Part shown: piece after piece, positions 1 to 12,330 of the stretch
Layout: every line of letters begins with the position of its first letter
How positions within the stretch are numbered: position 1 is the first letter of the stretch
Assembly (NCBI GenBank): GCA_029844215.1
Contig: CM056724.1
Span: forward strand, 74,171,093-74,235,092
Length of the DNA: 64,000 nt
From: Przewalskia tangutica
Lineage: Eukaryota; Streptophyta; Magnoliopsida; Solanales; Solanaceae
Direction of reading: 5' to 3'
Notes under the pieces: model-generated
Told to the model about the DNA's origin: nothing
Database searches by the model: none
Seen by the model: only the letters and a program-made list of their open reading frames with translations
Translations under genes and position numbers: made by a program

Positions 1-399
1 CCTCCGACGGAACTGAGCTTCCCAAAACGAAATGAGATCCTAAACGCGGATCGAGTAGATGCACCTACTCGCGGATTTAACGCACCGAAGGAGGTCGATA
101 ACAGTACCAAGTATGTGAAATCAGAATATCAGAAATGAAATCATAATAGTCTATATAAAGCGAGAGACATGTATGATGACCAAACTACAAAGATATAACA
201 TATAACCGATATCAAGACAGTGGACTCACGCCTCCAAATTATCACTCGTGCGTGGAATTTCTTCCTCATCACCATAGCTTTATGATATAACCATACCAAG
301 GATTATACATGAACACCATGTCCCACTGTGTTATAAAACCGCACAGACAAGTATAACTACGGATCCGACCGTACCAATAATACAATGCAACCAAAACAC

Positions 400-615
400 G
401 GCCGATACGGGGCAAGTGCGAGCCGACTACCGGATACCAAGGCGGGCCACGCACCGACCGGGCAAGTACGAGGGTGACCACCAGGACCAAGGTCAGATCA
501 CGAAACCGTCACTATCTCGAACGGGGCAAGTGCGAGGGTGACTACCGATACCAAGGCCGAATCACCACGAGGCGGGCAAGACGCAGAGCCGACCACCGAT
601 ACCCAGCCGAACAAG
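400..615 (-). repeat. Degenerate ~60-bp tandem repeats in A 3' LTR
   Basis: About four imperfect units built on CAAGTGCGAG...ACTACCGATACCAAGGC. The second A LTR has the same cluster at about 5810-6020. Element C, of the same family, has a different repeat (42745-43085) at this LTR position. Confidence 0.65.
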
Positions 616-785
616 AAGAAACCTCGTGGAGAGCTAGTCCATGGAATAACACTATCAGCGGAGCATACCCGTGGAATTCTCCATCACCGCCGATGTCCAA
701 GTAAGTTCTCAACAAGTCGACCGCCTCTATCGAGAGACGCAGAATACGTAAATACCACACTTGCACAACAAAGGCTATCATCACA

Positions 786-863
786 AGCATAGGCAAGTTT
801 CACAACAACAAGCATAGGCAAGTTTCACAACAACAAGCATAGGCAAGTTTCACACAACTCAAA
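786..863 (-). repeat. 25-bp direct repeat x3
   Basis: Three adjacent copies of a unit centred on CAAGCATAGGCAAGTTTCAC. It is repeated at the same LTR position at 6186-6262, 43247-43322 and 48895-48968, so it predates the split of A and C. Confidence 0.85.
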
Positions 864-2805
864 GTACTTTCATTTTATGCCAAAGTCCGGGTTTTTTAAC
901 CCCAAAGTACTACATACGTTAAGTTCTTTTAAAAGAGATCCATTACTTTTATAAAAGTCACCCGATACCCGTAGTATTAGAATGACCAACCCACATTCCT
1001 TTTCAAAATCAAGTAACAACATTCTTTTCCTAAGTTCCAGTTTGCCTAGTTTCAATTACTCAAGCTTCTCATTTTCAAAAGGTTTCATAGTTCATAAACT
1101 TAATCACTTGATTCCTTTTTAGAATAATTGAGTAAATTATGTCGTACGTGAGAGTAGGTTATTCTTGTTTACAACATTCTTATTACAGCAGCCATGATCT
1201 AGAAAATGTAATATCATTTTGTCTCATCTTAGTTTCTATGCAGATGGAGGTTTCTACTGGTTTTAATACAATTCATCATTATTCAATACATTTTCCTTTA
1301 TTAACGCTGCAGTTGGTGCGTCGATACACATTCTGATTTCGAAATCAAGAAACATTATCCCTTTAAATAAAATCAAGTACTCATTACTCACGCATGAGGT
1401 TTCACTCAAACATTCACATTAAAACAAATAAGTTAAGTCTCTTATCTTATAAGATCAAGTCTCTTAACTTCTAACATCAGTAAACCATTCTTAAGCCGTT
1501 ATACCTAACTTCCCATAAAGCTAGTATAACTCTTAAGTTTTCAAAGCACAATACACTTCTTTCAAAGCGATTCATAAATCTTTTGAAATATTTCAAGTTT
1601 TATTATAACGCCCAAGCCGCTTATAAATCAAATCAATTATCTTTTAAAACCACAACCCATTTTCTTACCTACATAAAGATGTTATAACCAACTTCCCATA
1701 AAGCCGTTATAACACTTTATGTTTCAAACCAATCAAATACATTAAACACATGGACGTCTACCGTACTACATAGTTACACACATATCATGCTAGAAGAGAT
1801 AGGAAGAGGTTCACATACCTCGCGACGAGTATCGACTAATAGCAAAACGCCCAAACAATCGGCTACTCCTTAAGCCAAGTAAATCGCGCCACACGTAGTA
1901 CTTGAACCTATAAGGCCACAAGGCGCCTATTATCATCTAGACCACAACGTAGAATATTCTACGTAAAATTCAAAGATCTCCCGCCACAAACAGAAATCTC
2001 CTTCTCTATCGAGGCCGGCTACCAAGCCAACCAGAGAGGGGTTTCACACGCCTAACCTGGACGTGTACAATTCTACTACACAAGAAACTACACAAGTCTC
2101 ATCAGAATACGCTGATTCTTAATTCTTCGTGCTTAAGTCAAAAGACATTGCCACAAGATTAAGTATAGTTCTATATATAGTATACTTCAACTATATATTC
2201 TTACAACATGTAATTTCCAATTACAATAGAAGACGATGAGTGTTTACCTCGATAAGCCCAAAATTATCCGAGTATAATGTCGCTACCGAGCAAGGTTTAG
2301 CTCCTACTCCGAGTGCTCCAAACCGCTCCAAACAACCCTTAGAAGTTCTATCCAACTTCTACTCCAAAACTTCAACCAACGGTGAAGGGTTCCTTAGGGT
2401 TTCGGTTTGAGACTAAAGGACAAAAGGTAGTATTTCCGGACTCTACGATAGAGGTAACTTTGGAATACTACAAGGTATAAGGCTAAGGTATTTTGGGCAT
2501 TACAACAATACTTGGAGGAGTATTTTAATACCACAGTGGGTACCACACGAGAACAACACCCTAAGGGAGGGGGTGTTCTCGCTTTAGGCTCAGTGGGGAA
2601 GGTTTCGCCAAAAGGCCTTCACAAGGGGAGAGGGCTCTTGGACGAGAGTCAACAAGAGGGAGGAGGGTTCTCAAGACTTAGGCAAGTGAAGAGTGGATGA
2701 AGAAGTCTTCAAAGAGAGGGTATTTATAGCAAAACCAAAGGCCAACCAATGGCCAAGATCAAGCCATGTGCAAGGCAAGTGTAAGGCCAAGATCAAGCCA
2801 AGTGC

Positions 2806-2862
2806 ACCCACAAAACACTCCACAAAACACTCCACAAAACAAGCCACAAAGCAAGGCACAAA
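2806..2862 (-). repeat. CCACAAAACA short tandem repeat
   Basis: About four to five imperfect 12-13 bp units, lying just upstream of the TATA box when read on the minus strand. Specific to fam-1 and present in all four LTRs (also 8210-8266, 45367-45424, 51001-51058). Being close upstream of the core promoter, it could be an enhancer-like array; that is inference. Confidence 0.7.
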
Positions 2863-3122
2863 GAGGAGCCAATCGCCGGCCAAGCCTTCTCTTGCTGTCT
2901 AATGAGGGTGACAAGTGTCACCTCCCGTTGGTCCAAAATGTTCGACGCTCGGAAAAATCCGCAAAAATACTAAATGACATAGCCGGAATTTTCCCAACGT
3001 AAGTCGTGGAAACGCCTCGCCGAAAACGACTTTTCGGCACTTGTGTACAAATTTCAAACTATGCCTACTTAAGGCTCAAATTGTACACGCACGCCTCACG
3101 CATACCGAAACACGGTATAACA

Positions 3123-3155
3123 TTCTTCCTTAGAAACATTCGTCCCGAATGTTCC
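3123..3155 (-). other. Polypurine tract and pre-PPT hairpin of A
   Basis: On the minus strand a purine run (CTAAGGAAGAA) directly precedes the LTR start TGTTATAC. Just upstream is an inverted repeat with AACATTCG and CGAATGTT arms around GGA. The same arrangement borders the 3' LTR of elements B, C, D, F, G and L, so it is a family hallmark and not chance. The PPT primes plus-strand DNA synthesis during reverse transcription. Confidence 0.8.
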
Positions 3156-3959
3156 TTCTAGGTCTCAAACAAACAGCGTCGATAGTCTTCACCGCTATAC
3201 GCATTTAAAACAATCATGCCACACCGCCACAAAACACACGCTCACTTCTCCCTTTCTCGTAGTACTGCCACGAACACTGAACTCGTTCTAGTATCCGTAT
3301 CACACTTCGCCAACGCTCATACCAACCTCGAGTCACTACCTCCAAACTTGGTCATCTCACTAACCTCGATTTCCTAAGGCCATTCCCGCCTTCCCGAACT
3401 GATTCTGGTCGAACACACGCACGAACTCATACGATGGTCAACTAAACTTGGGCCTAGCACCTCGTGACCCTAACACTGGCGGGACCACGAACTGACCCCA
3501 CCCCAAACCGGTTACGGTTGACCCGCAAATGGTCCCCAACCCGACCCCAACCGCGCCAACTCTTGTTCCGATCCGAACAATCTTACTATTATTTCACATC
3601 ATGAAAGCTACCACTTCCATCTCACACTACCAGGACTTACCCTTTTCACTAACTGTGTTTCTAAATCACATTTTAGCACAAAGCTATCCAAACATAACAT
3701 TAAACACATCAATACAAACAAAACTCTAGAGGGTTAAGGATATACCTGAAACTAGGCGGTTCAAGGACCGCTAAAATCGAACTCCCATCGCGACCTCTAC
3801 CGGCCTTCCGTGTACAAACATCTGCTCGGCTACGGAAGGTGAAGAACCCGCAATCGCTTCTAGTAGTCCATGCTATCCTACCATGCTACCCGGCCTGGAC
3901 GGTCTCTGCCGATGGCCCGCTGGGCCGCAAAAATAACAATCTCGAGTTAGTACGACACT
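3156..3959 (-). other. Non-coding 3' interior of A
   Basis: No open frame of note on the minus strand and no pol similarity. It contains the block shared by all the non-autonomous elements here: a CGGGTTG...CAACCG-like inverted repeat around 3515-3543, followed on the minus strand by the AGGCCCAAGT(T)TAGTTGACC segment near 3440-3475. The corresponding region of C is 45750-46400. Confidence 0.6.
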
Positions 3960-4915
3960 CTCCTTATGAAGCTTTCCACAACGGCCGTGACTGAGACAAG
4001 TGGCAACTCATCCGGCGAGCATTCCCGCTCTCGCGAAAATCAAACACGGGAGCCCCGACCGCTTCCCGAATATCCCGAAGGTCCCGAAGCCGTGGAGGAC
4101 CACTCAGATCGACGAGGTACATAACTAGTCTGCCACGAGGCGGTCCGCCTCGAAGTCACCAAAGGACCCCGCTGTTCGCCCTTCTCGCTGACTTTGGTCA
4201 TTCCGTCGATTTATCCGCCTCACATCCAAGTGTATACGCTGACGCGGCAATGTCCATGCCCACAAGAGCTACACCAACAACTCTGCAAGGCAATCATCGA
4301 GCCTCAGAACATATCGGTGCACTCGATCCTCCATACTAGCTACTAACGCGGACGTCACGCCGATGAGTCGAACTCCACATTGTACTTCAACCGCACGCCC
4401 GCTCGCCAGAACACCAAAAATCTGTACCGAGCCCTCCTCATCCGGGAGGCAAGAAATGTGCAAGAAAGGCCTCGAGAACTCGTTCCATACCGCTGGAAGT
4501 GCATGCTCTCCCCGACAGCTCGAAGAATCAAACGACCGATCGCGGTATCACGCAGTTGATGTGAACCTGTGGCCACCGACTCGATCTCCGATGCCTTGAT
4601 CACTCATGATCCACAGAATCGCTTGATGAACTCCTCGCGATCATCCTCGGGCCTCGACCCATAAAACTCGCGGCTACAACTCGGAAAATCCGAAGCCTCG
4701 AACTATCCGATCTGGTGAACCATCGCGTTATCGAACTGGCGCGTGTCCTATCCTCAAGTCTGCCACAACCACGCCATTAATCGGGCCCACTTTGTAACTC
4801 ATCTCCTCTCGCCTGCATTTGCGGATCGAGGCTCGTCTTGTGGTCTCGCCGCCGCTCTACTCGCAGATCCTCTCGCCGCTTTGCCTTCGGGCCCGGTTGC
4901 CTTTCGCAGAGGCAT
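3960..4915 (-). pseudogene. gag: Decayed gag (capsid region) of A
   Basis: The minus-strand ATG at 4915-4913 starts an M-P-L-R-K-A-T-G-P leader that corresponds in place and style to the gag start of K (M-P-P-R-M-A-T-R-A). Further in, segments spread over shifted frames match the K capsid: EFYGSRPED near 4665, SHQLRDTAI near 4550, RRARYRFLVFWRAG near 4415, and MEDRVHRYVLRL near 4325. Many stops and frameshifts break it, and no zinc knuckle is visible. The order of matches is that of an intact gag, so it is a degraded single gag and not a rearrangement. Some breaks may be read errors, because they fall at CAG/CTG sites. Gag would form the virus-like particle; this copy cannot as written. Confidence 0.7.
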
Positions 4916-5105
4916 AACTGGTAAAAACGAAACACGTCAGAGGGGTCCAATCTTATCACACAGCTCTAAGGCATGATCTCAGAATGAGAAGAATGGAAAC
5001 CAATCCTAAATGTCCTATAGCCTCCTGATTATAGATGTGGTGCACAACACACCGATAATCAAGACTCTACTAGACACGGTCAGAGACACTTTCCGAGGAT
5101 TAATC

Positions 5106-5116
5106 GCTCGATACCA
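5106..5116 (-). other. Primer-binding site of A
   Basis: Minus strand reads TGGTATCGAGC two bases inside the LTR end at 5119. Element D has TGGTATCAGAGC at the same place, which matches the 3' end of plant initiator tRNA-Met; here the CA of CAGAGC is altered, like several other CAG sites in the window. Confidence 0.8.
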
Positions 5117-5118
5117 CT

Positions 5119-8100
5119 TGCGACGCCCGACCGGCCCACATCGTGCCTTACCGGCACCCTAGTGATACAACATCGAGAAAACCAGTGGAAATAAAAACTT
5201 TACACAAGAAATAAGAGATATAATAAATAAACAGCCAACAAAACAGCTTTTCAAGATATACATAAAACACCGAGCTTTAATCCTTTTACAACCCCGCCAC
5301 AACAAGATTACTGCACTTAAGATTTATACAACAACTATGACGGACGGGGCCCCGCCATACCACGAACGCACAAGAACTTACGGACTTCGTGGTAACATAC
5401 CAAAGATAAGCCTCCGACGAACGGAGCTTCCCAAAACGCTGAAATGAGATCCTAAACGCGGATCGGCGGTAGATGTACCCACCGCGGCGTGAACGCAGCC
5501 CCGGCGAGGTCGAGACAACAGTACCAAGTATGTGAAATCAGAATATCAGAAATGAAATCATAATAGTCTATATAAAGCGGAGACATGTATGATGACCAAA
5601 CTACGATATAACATATAACGATATCAAGACAGGACTCACGCCCAAATTATCACTGCGCGTGGAATTTCTTCCTCATCACGGCTAGCTTTATGATATAACC
5701 ATACCAAGGATTATACATGAACACCATGTCCCACTGTGTTATAAAACCGTGACAGACAAGTATAACTACCAGATCCGACCGTACCAATAATACAATGCAA
5801 CCAAAACACGGCCGTCACGGCAAGTGCGAGAGCCGACTACGGATACCAAGGCCGGCCACGCACCGACCGGCAAGTACGAGGGTGACCACCAGGGACCAAG
5901 GTCAGATCACGAAACCGTCACTATACCGAATCGGGCAAGCGCGAGGGTCGACTACCGATACCAAGGCCGAATCACCACGACGGCAAGACGCAGAGCCGAC
6001 CACCGATACCCAGCCGAACAGTAAGAAACCTCACGGAGAGCTAGTCCGTGGAATAACACTATCAGCGAGCATACCCGTGGAATTCTCCATCACCGCCAAA
6101 GATGTCCAAGTAAGTTCTCAACAAGTCGACCGCCTCTATCGAGAGACGGAATCGTGAAATACCACACTTGCACAACAAAGGCTATCATCACAAGCATAGG
6201 CAAGTTTCACAACAACAAGCATAGGCAAGTTTCACAACAACAAGCATAGGCAAGTTTCACACAACTCAAAGTACTTTCATTTTATGCCAAAGTCGGGTTT
6301 TTAACTCCAAAGTACTACATACGTTAAGTTCTTTTAAAAGAGATCCATTACTTTTATAAAGTCACCCGATACGTAGTATTAGAATGACCAACCCACATTC
6401 CTTTTCAAAATCAAGTAACAACATTCTTTTCCTAAGTTCCAGCTTGCCTAGTTTCAATTACTCAAGCTTCTCATTTTCAAAAGGTTTCATAGTTCATAAA
6501 CTTAATCACTTGATTCCTTTTAGAATAATTGAGTAAATTATGTAAATGCAGAGTAGGTTATTCTTGTTTACAACATTCTTATTACAAAGACCATGATCTA
6601 GAAAATGTAATATCATTTTGTCTCATCTTAGTTTCTATGCAGATGGAGGTTTCACCGGTTTTAATACAATTCATCATTATTCAATACATTTTCCTTTATT
6701 AACGCCGCAGTTGGTCCGTCGATACACATTCGATTTCCAAATCAAGAAACATTATCCCTTTAAATAAAATCAAGTACTCATTACTCACGCATGAGGTTTC
6801 ACTCAAACATTCACATTAAAACAAATAAGTTAAGTCTCTTATCTTATAAGATCAAGTCTCTTAACTTCTAACATCAGTAAACCATTCTTAAGCCGTTATA
6901 CCTAACTTCCCATAAAGCTAGTATAACTCTTAAGTTTTCAAAGCACAATACTACACTTCTTTCAAAACGATTCATAAATCTTTTGAAATATTTCAAGTTT
7001 TATTATAACGCCCCAAGCCAGTTATAAATCAAATCAATTATCTTTTAAAAACCACAACCCATTTTCTTACCTACATAAAGCTGTTATAACCAACTTCCCA
7101 TAAAGCCGTTATAACACTTTATGTTTCAAACCAATCAAATACATTAAACACATGTACGTCTACCGTACTACATAGTTACACACATATCATGCTAGAAGAG
7201 ATAGGAAGAGGTTCACATACCTCGCGACGAGTATCGACTAATAGCAAAACGCTCCAAACAGTCGGCTACTCCTTAAGCCAAGTAAATCGCGCCACACGTA
7301 GGTACTTCAACCTATAAGGCCACAAGGCGCCTATTATCATCTAGACCACAACGTAGAATATTCTACAGAAAATTCGGCAAAGATCTCCCCGCCACAACAG
7401 AAATCTCCTTCTCTATCGAGGCCGGCTACCAAGCCAACCAGAGGGGGGGTTTCACACGCCTAACCGGACGTGTACAATTCTACTACACAGTAAAACTACA
7501 CAAGTCTACTGTAATGCAGTTCAGTTCTTAATTCTTCAGGCTTAAGTCAAAAGACATTGCCACGATTAAGTATAGTTCTATATATAGTATACTTCAACTA
7601 TATATTCTACAACATGTAATTTCCAATTACAATAGAAGAACGATAGTGTTTACCTCGCTCAGCCAAACATTATCCGAGTAAAATGTCGCGCCTGAGCAAG
7701 GTTTAGCTCCGACTCCGAGTGCTCCAAACCGCTCCAACCAACCCTTAGAAGGTCAATCCAACTTCTACTCCAAAACTTCAACCAACGGTGAAGGGTTCCT
7801 TAGGGTTTGGTTTGAGACTAAAGGACAAAAGGTAGTATTTAGGACTCTACGTATAGAGGTAACTTTGGAATACTACAAGGTATAAGGTATTTTGGGCATT
7901 ACAACAATACTTGGAGGAGTATTTTAATACCACAAAGGGTACCACACGAGAACAACACCCTAAGGGAGGGGGTGTTCTCGCTTTAGGCTCACAAAGGGGG
8001 AAGGTTTCGCCAAAAGGCCTTCACGAGGGGAGAGGGGCTCTTGGACGAGAGTCAACAAGAGGAGGAGGGGTTCTCAAGACTTAGGCAAGTGAAGAGTGGA

Positions 8101-8536
8101 TGAAGAAGTCTTCAAAGAGAGGGGTATTTATAGCAAAACCAAAGGCCAACCAATGGCCAAGATCAAGCCATGTGCAAGGCAAGTGTAAGGCCAAGATCAA
8201 GCCAAGTGCACCCACAAAACACTCCACAAAACACTCCACAAAACAAGCCACAAAGCAAGGCACAAAAGAGGAGCCAATCGCCAAGGCCAAGCCTTCTCTT
8301 TGTCCCAATGAGGGTGACAAGTGTCACCCTCCCGTTAATCCAAAAATGTTCCGACGCCTCGGAAAAATCCGCAAAAATACTAAATGACATAGCGGAATTT
8401 TCCCAACGTAAGTCGTGGAAACGCCTCGTCGAAAACGACTCCTTTCGCACTTGTGTACAAATTTCGAAACTATGCCTACTTAAGGCTCAAATTGTACACG
8501 CACGCCTCACGCATATACTGGAAACACGGTATAACA
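5119..8536 (-). repeat. 5' LTR of element A (3418 bp)
   Basis: Minus strand begins TGTTATACCG at 8536 and ends at 5119 next to the PBS. It carries a TATA box at 8125-8133, CA-rich repeat at 8210-8266, paired palindromes at 6895-6927 and 7083-7115, 25-bp repeats at 6186-6262, and a degenerate 60-bp repeat cluster at about 5810-6020. It is nearly identical to 1-3122 apart from small indels at CAG/CTG/CCGG, which suggests a recent insertion. Confidence 0.88.
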
Positions 8537-11155
8537 CTACTCCCTAAGATCGCCCCGACTTCGCGACCGCGTGGCCACGTGGACCGCATGCCCATAAAGG
8601 ACGACACTAACACGGAACTCGTAGCTCGCAAGATAGGCCCCAGACTGCGTGAGGTATTCTCGAATCATAGTCCATCGACCGCTGAAGTCTACCCGCGTCG
8701 GAGCGGCTTAACCGGAATCATCTCAAGAGATGAATGCCACAATACTATCATAACGACTGATAGTTAATAAGCACAATCAAGGGAAACCCCTTCACACAAA
8801 CATCACAAGATACTAACACACGTAGCATCCCAACACGTTTACTTATCAACGCAATCAAGAAAGTATTACAAGGCTATCACAAACCAATACAATCAAGTTG
8901 TTCACACAAGGTACCTTCTACTATATGATTAACAAAATCGGGTTTTTATCCCCAAAGTACTTCATACATTAACTCTTTAAAAGATACGTTACTTTCACAA
9001 TGTCACACAATACGCGTATTTTAAAATTGAGTGTCTATCCTTTTAAAGTAAATCAATTACTTCTCTTTGTAAAATCAAGTAGCAACATTCTTTTCCAATG
9101 ATCAAGTTTGCCTAATTTCCAATGTTCAAGTTTCTCATTTTAGAAAGGTTTCGTAGTTCATAGTCTTATTCATTTGAGAACATAATTCCCTTTAAAACTA
9201 TCTGAGAAACATAAGTCTTATATGTGAGTAGGATATTCTTGTTTATAACAATCTTATTACAGCAACCGTGATCTAGGAAATATCATTTTGTCTCATCTTA
9301 GCTTCTATGCAGATGGAAGTTTCTACTGGTTTTAATAATACTTAATTAGTCAAAACATTTCCTTTTATTAACGCTGCAGTGGTTTGTCGATACACATTCT
9401 GATTTCCGAAATCAGTAAAACATTCTTAAGTCGTTATACCTAACTTCCCATAAAGCTAGTATAACTCTTAAGTTTTTCAAAAACCAAGTATTACTTCTTT
9501 TTTTCAAAATGATTCAAAAATCTTTTGAAATACTTCAAGTTCTTTATTAACACATAACAAGCCAGTTATAGTTCAAATCAGTACCTTTTAAAAACCACAT
9601 GTATTTTCTTACCAACATAAAGCTGTTATAACCAACTTCTCATAAAGTCGTTATAACACTTTTATGTTTTAAACCAAACACATACATTTAGCACATGTAC
9701 GTCTACCGTACTACATAGTTCACACATATCATGCTAGAAGAGATAGGAAGAGGTTCACATACCTCGCGACGATTATCGACTAATAGCAAAACGCTCCAAG
9801 TACCTCAAACCGCCGCTACTCCTAAGCCAAGATCGCGCCACGCATAGTACTTCCACCTATAAGGCCACAAGGCGCTATTAACATAAGGTCTCTTCAGAGA
9901 ACATTCTACGTAAAATTCGGCAAAGACTCTCCCCAACAACAGCGTAAATCTCCTCCTCTATCGAGGCCGGCTACCAAGCCAACCAGGGGGGGGTTATACA
10001 ACTAACCCTAACGGGTACAATTCTACTCCACGGTACTACTACACAAGTCTACTGTAATACAACCCTATGTAGTTACAGTTCAGTACTCTTCTTTACATTC
10101 AGGCTTAAGTCACAAGACATTGCCGTAAGTATTATTCAGGCTTAAGTCAAAAGACATTGCCAATAACTACGTTCAGTTCTATATATAGTATACTTCAACT
10201 ATATATTCTAACAATATGTAATTTCCAATTACAATAGAGGGACAAGATATTTACCTCAATAAGCCCATAATTATCCAAGTATAAAGTCGATCCTGGGCAA
10301 TCGTTTAGCTCCAACCCCGTGCGCTCCAACCCGCTCCAAACAACCCTTAGAAGTTCTAACCAACTTCTACACAATACTCCAACGGACTATGGAGATTTTT
10401 CCTAGGGTTTTGGTTTTGTGACTGACGGAAAGTATAATAGTATTTCTGGGCTTTTCGTATAGGTATACCCTTAGAATACAACAAGGTATATGGCTAAGGT
10501 AATTTGGGCATTATAACAATACTTTTGAGAGTATTTCTACACCACAAAAGGGGGGGTGTTATACGAAAGCAACTAGGCTAGGGGGGGTGTACCCCACGGC
10601 CACACTACTAGCGGGAGGGTTCTCACCGAGAGCCACTAGGCAAGGGAGGAGGACACCTCGCCAAGAGGCCTCACGGTGCGGGGGAGGAGAAGGCTCACAA
10701 GACTTAGGCATTTTGGATGAAGAAGTCTTCAACCTTAAGGGGGTATTTATAGGACAAGGGATGGCCAACCAAAGGCCAAGATCAATCCATGTGTTAGGCA
10801 AGTGTAGGGCTAGGATTTACCAAACACAAATATCCTACCAACCCTTGACTTTTCCAAGGCACAAAAAACGTGCTTCACCTTGCCCCTTTCGTCCACTTGG
10901 ACGATTTCAAGCCACCAATTGGAGGGTGCCAAGTGTCGCCCTCCCGTTGGTCCAAAATATTTCGTCTCTCGGAAAAATCCGCAAAAAATATAAATGGCAT
11001 AGCCGGAAATTCCCCTACGAACGGTGTTAAAAGGTTTCGACCAAAAACGACTCTAACCGGGTGTTATGCACAAATAAAATTCGGCCAAGCACTTTAAGGC
11101 ACAAACTCAAATTTTCTACGCACGCCCCACGCATATACTGAAATACGGTATAACA
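8537..11155 (-). repeat. 3' LTR of F, right part
   Basis: Matches 14684-17309. Contains a TATA box at 10744-10752 (minus strand), paired palindromes at 9433-9465 and 9625-9657, and a local duplication of TTCAGGCTTAAGTCA(A/C)AAGAC at 10104-10165 that is also in the 5' LTR at about 16240-16300. Minus-strand start TGTTATACCG at 11155. Confidence 0.85.
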
Positions 11156-11200
11156 TTCTCCTTCCTTAGAAACATTCGTCGAATGTTCCTTCTAAGTCTC
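11156..11200 (-). other. Polypurine tract and pre-PPT hairpin of F
   Basis: CTAAGGAAGGAGAA on the minus strand adjoins the LTR start at 11155; the CATTCG...CGAATG inverted repeat follows at about 11171-11186, here lacking the usual GGA spacer (one more small deletion in a conserved site). Confidence 0.75.
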
Positions 11201-11539
11201 AAAACAAGCGGCGCCAAAGATAGTCTTCACTACTATACTTACGAAAACAAACCTGCCACATCTGGCCACGGAAACACCCAAGCAAAATACCTCCATCCAA
11301 GTCCACGAGGAAACACCTCTAACATAACCACAAACACTTCTCACCGGGGTCTAAAATATACTTCCTTCGCACCTTCTCTTTACAAAAGAAATGATCACAT
11401 CAATGCTCGCCATACATGCTCACTTTCTCTTTACTCGTCGTAGATACCACTTTGTCACTTTGTCGCGAGCCTTGCTCCGACGACCCAACAAATGGTACCG
11501 GGCTGCTTGCGATCCCGGAGGATGTCGTACACTCGAACT

Positions 11540-12330
11540 CTTACCACATTCTGGTACGGCTTCAGTTTCCAAAACTCGGGGCTACTATCTCTAACGTGGT
11601 CATCATTAAGTGGGAACACTCTGGATGGATCTCCGATACTTTTTCCGATCATAACAATACGAAAGACCGGACGTACAGCCTCCTAAGTCGGACGGCAAAA
11701 GCTAACATATAGGCAACCTGGCCTATCCTTCACATGAACTCACAAAGGCCCAAAGTAACTCGGGCTAAGTTCCCTCTGTTTTCCAAAACTCGTCGCACCC
11801 AAACCCGGGGTGGTACTTTCAAGAAGACCGACCGTCAACTCAACTCTAAGCGCCGCCGATTATCCGCACGATTCCTCCGAGCTGCCGAACCTCTTCTAGA
11901 CAAGCTTCACTATCCACATCTGTGGAACAAGCTCGAACCAATCGTCTCAACCTTGCCAACATCGAACCAATCGGCCGACAACTTACACTTCCGCCTCTTA
12001 CAAGGCTTCATAAGGCGATATCCGAACACCGAAATGGTAGATCAAACACTACCTCCACAGAGACAACAATCCCACAACCATCCCCGAAATCCAAACACCG
12101 CCCGAGGGCGAACGCGATTCGAGACTCACCGAAGTTCCTAACCCCGCTGGTAAACTTTTAGAAAACGAAAATAGCCACAACACGGGCTTCATCGCACGAC
12201 ATAAGGTGAAGGTAGGCACCCGCAGCCTTTCAACCTTCGGATAACTCAACACAAACAGTAAACGGTCCCGAACGAAGAACACGATGGGCTGCCCCATCGA
12301 CCGACCACCGGCCGAACGATCCACGAACTC
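11540..12330 (-). pseudogene. Integrase C-terminal remnant of F
   Basis: Minus-strand frames carry, in the expected order, a decayed core end (KSLPAGLGT...V.LES.SP near 12150-12110), a charged linker segment, then a GPY/F-type module (SFGKQRE...LGPF) near 11780 and DPSRVFPLND near 11620. The same sequence occurs in B and D. Integrase inserts the cDNA into the genome; here no catalytic D,D-35-E core remains and the frame is broken, so it is non-functional. Confidence 0.6.

Larger units (their letters stand above)
1..3122 (-). repeat. 3' LTR of element A (5'-truncated by window edge)
   Basis: Aligns along its whole length with 5412-8536. On the minus strand the LTR begins at 3122 with TGTTATACCG. 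It has a TATA box at 2721-2729 (CTATAAATA on the minus strand), a CA-rich short tandem repeat at about 2806-2862, a near-palindrome TATATAGT...ACTATATA near 2172-2200, the paired-palindrome modules at 1498-1530 and 1681-1713, and 25-bp repeats at 786-863. It is followed at 3123 by the polypurine tract, which marks it as the downstream LTR. Confidence 0.85.
1..8536 (-). mobile_element. Fam-1 gag-only LTR retrotransposon A (left end outside window)
   Basis: Two copies of one LTR lie in the same orientation (1-3122 and 5119-8536) around a 1996-bp interior. Base 1 corresponds to about base 5412 of the second LTR, so roughly 290 bp of the left LTR are outside the window. Reading on the minus strand the order is LTR, tRNA-Met-type PBS (5106-5116), decayed gag, a non-coding block, PPT (3123-3133), LTR. 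There is no protease, RT, RNase H or integrase, so the element must have relied on enzymes supplied in trans. The right edge abuts the middle of an LTR of element F (resuming at 8537 with CTACT, the presumed target duplication). A is therefore the youngest layer of the left tower. The gag-only layout resembles the TR-GAG class of plant non-autonomous elements; the class assignment is inference. Confidence 0.85.

Noticed and set aside
2671..2883. Cys/Phe-rich repeated peptide frames that look like a small membrane protein (also 8081-8320, 45268-45477, 50901-51146)
   Set aside because: They are antisense or shifted readings of the CCACAAAACA short tandem repeat near the LTR promoter.
1..8536. 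Segmental or tandem duplication of a 3.4-kb unit
   Set aside because: The two copies are LTRs: they have a PBS at one inner edge and a PPT at the other and share conserved LTR termini.
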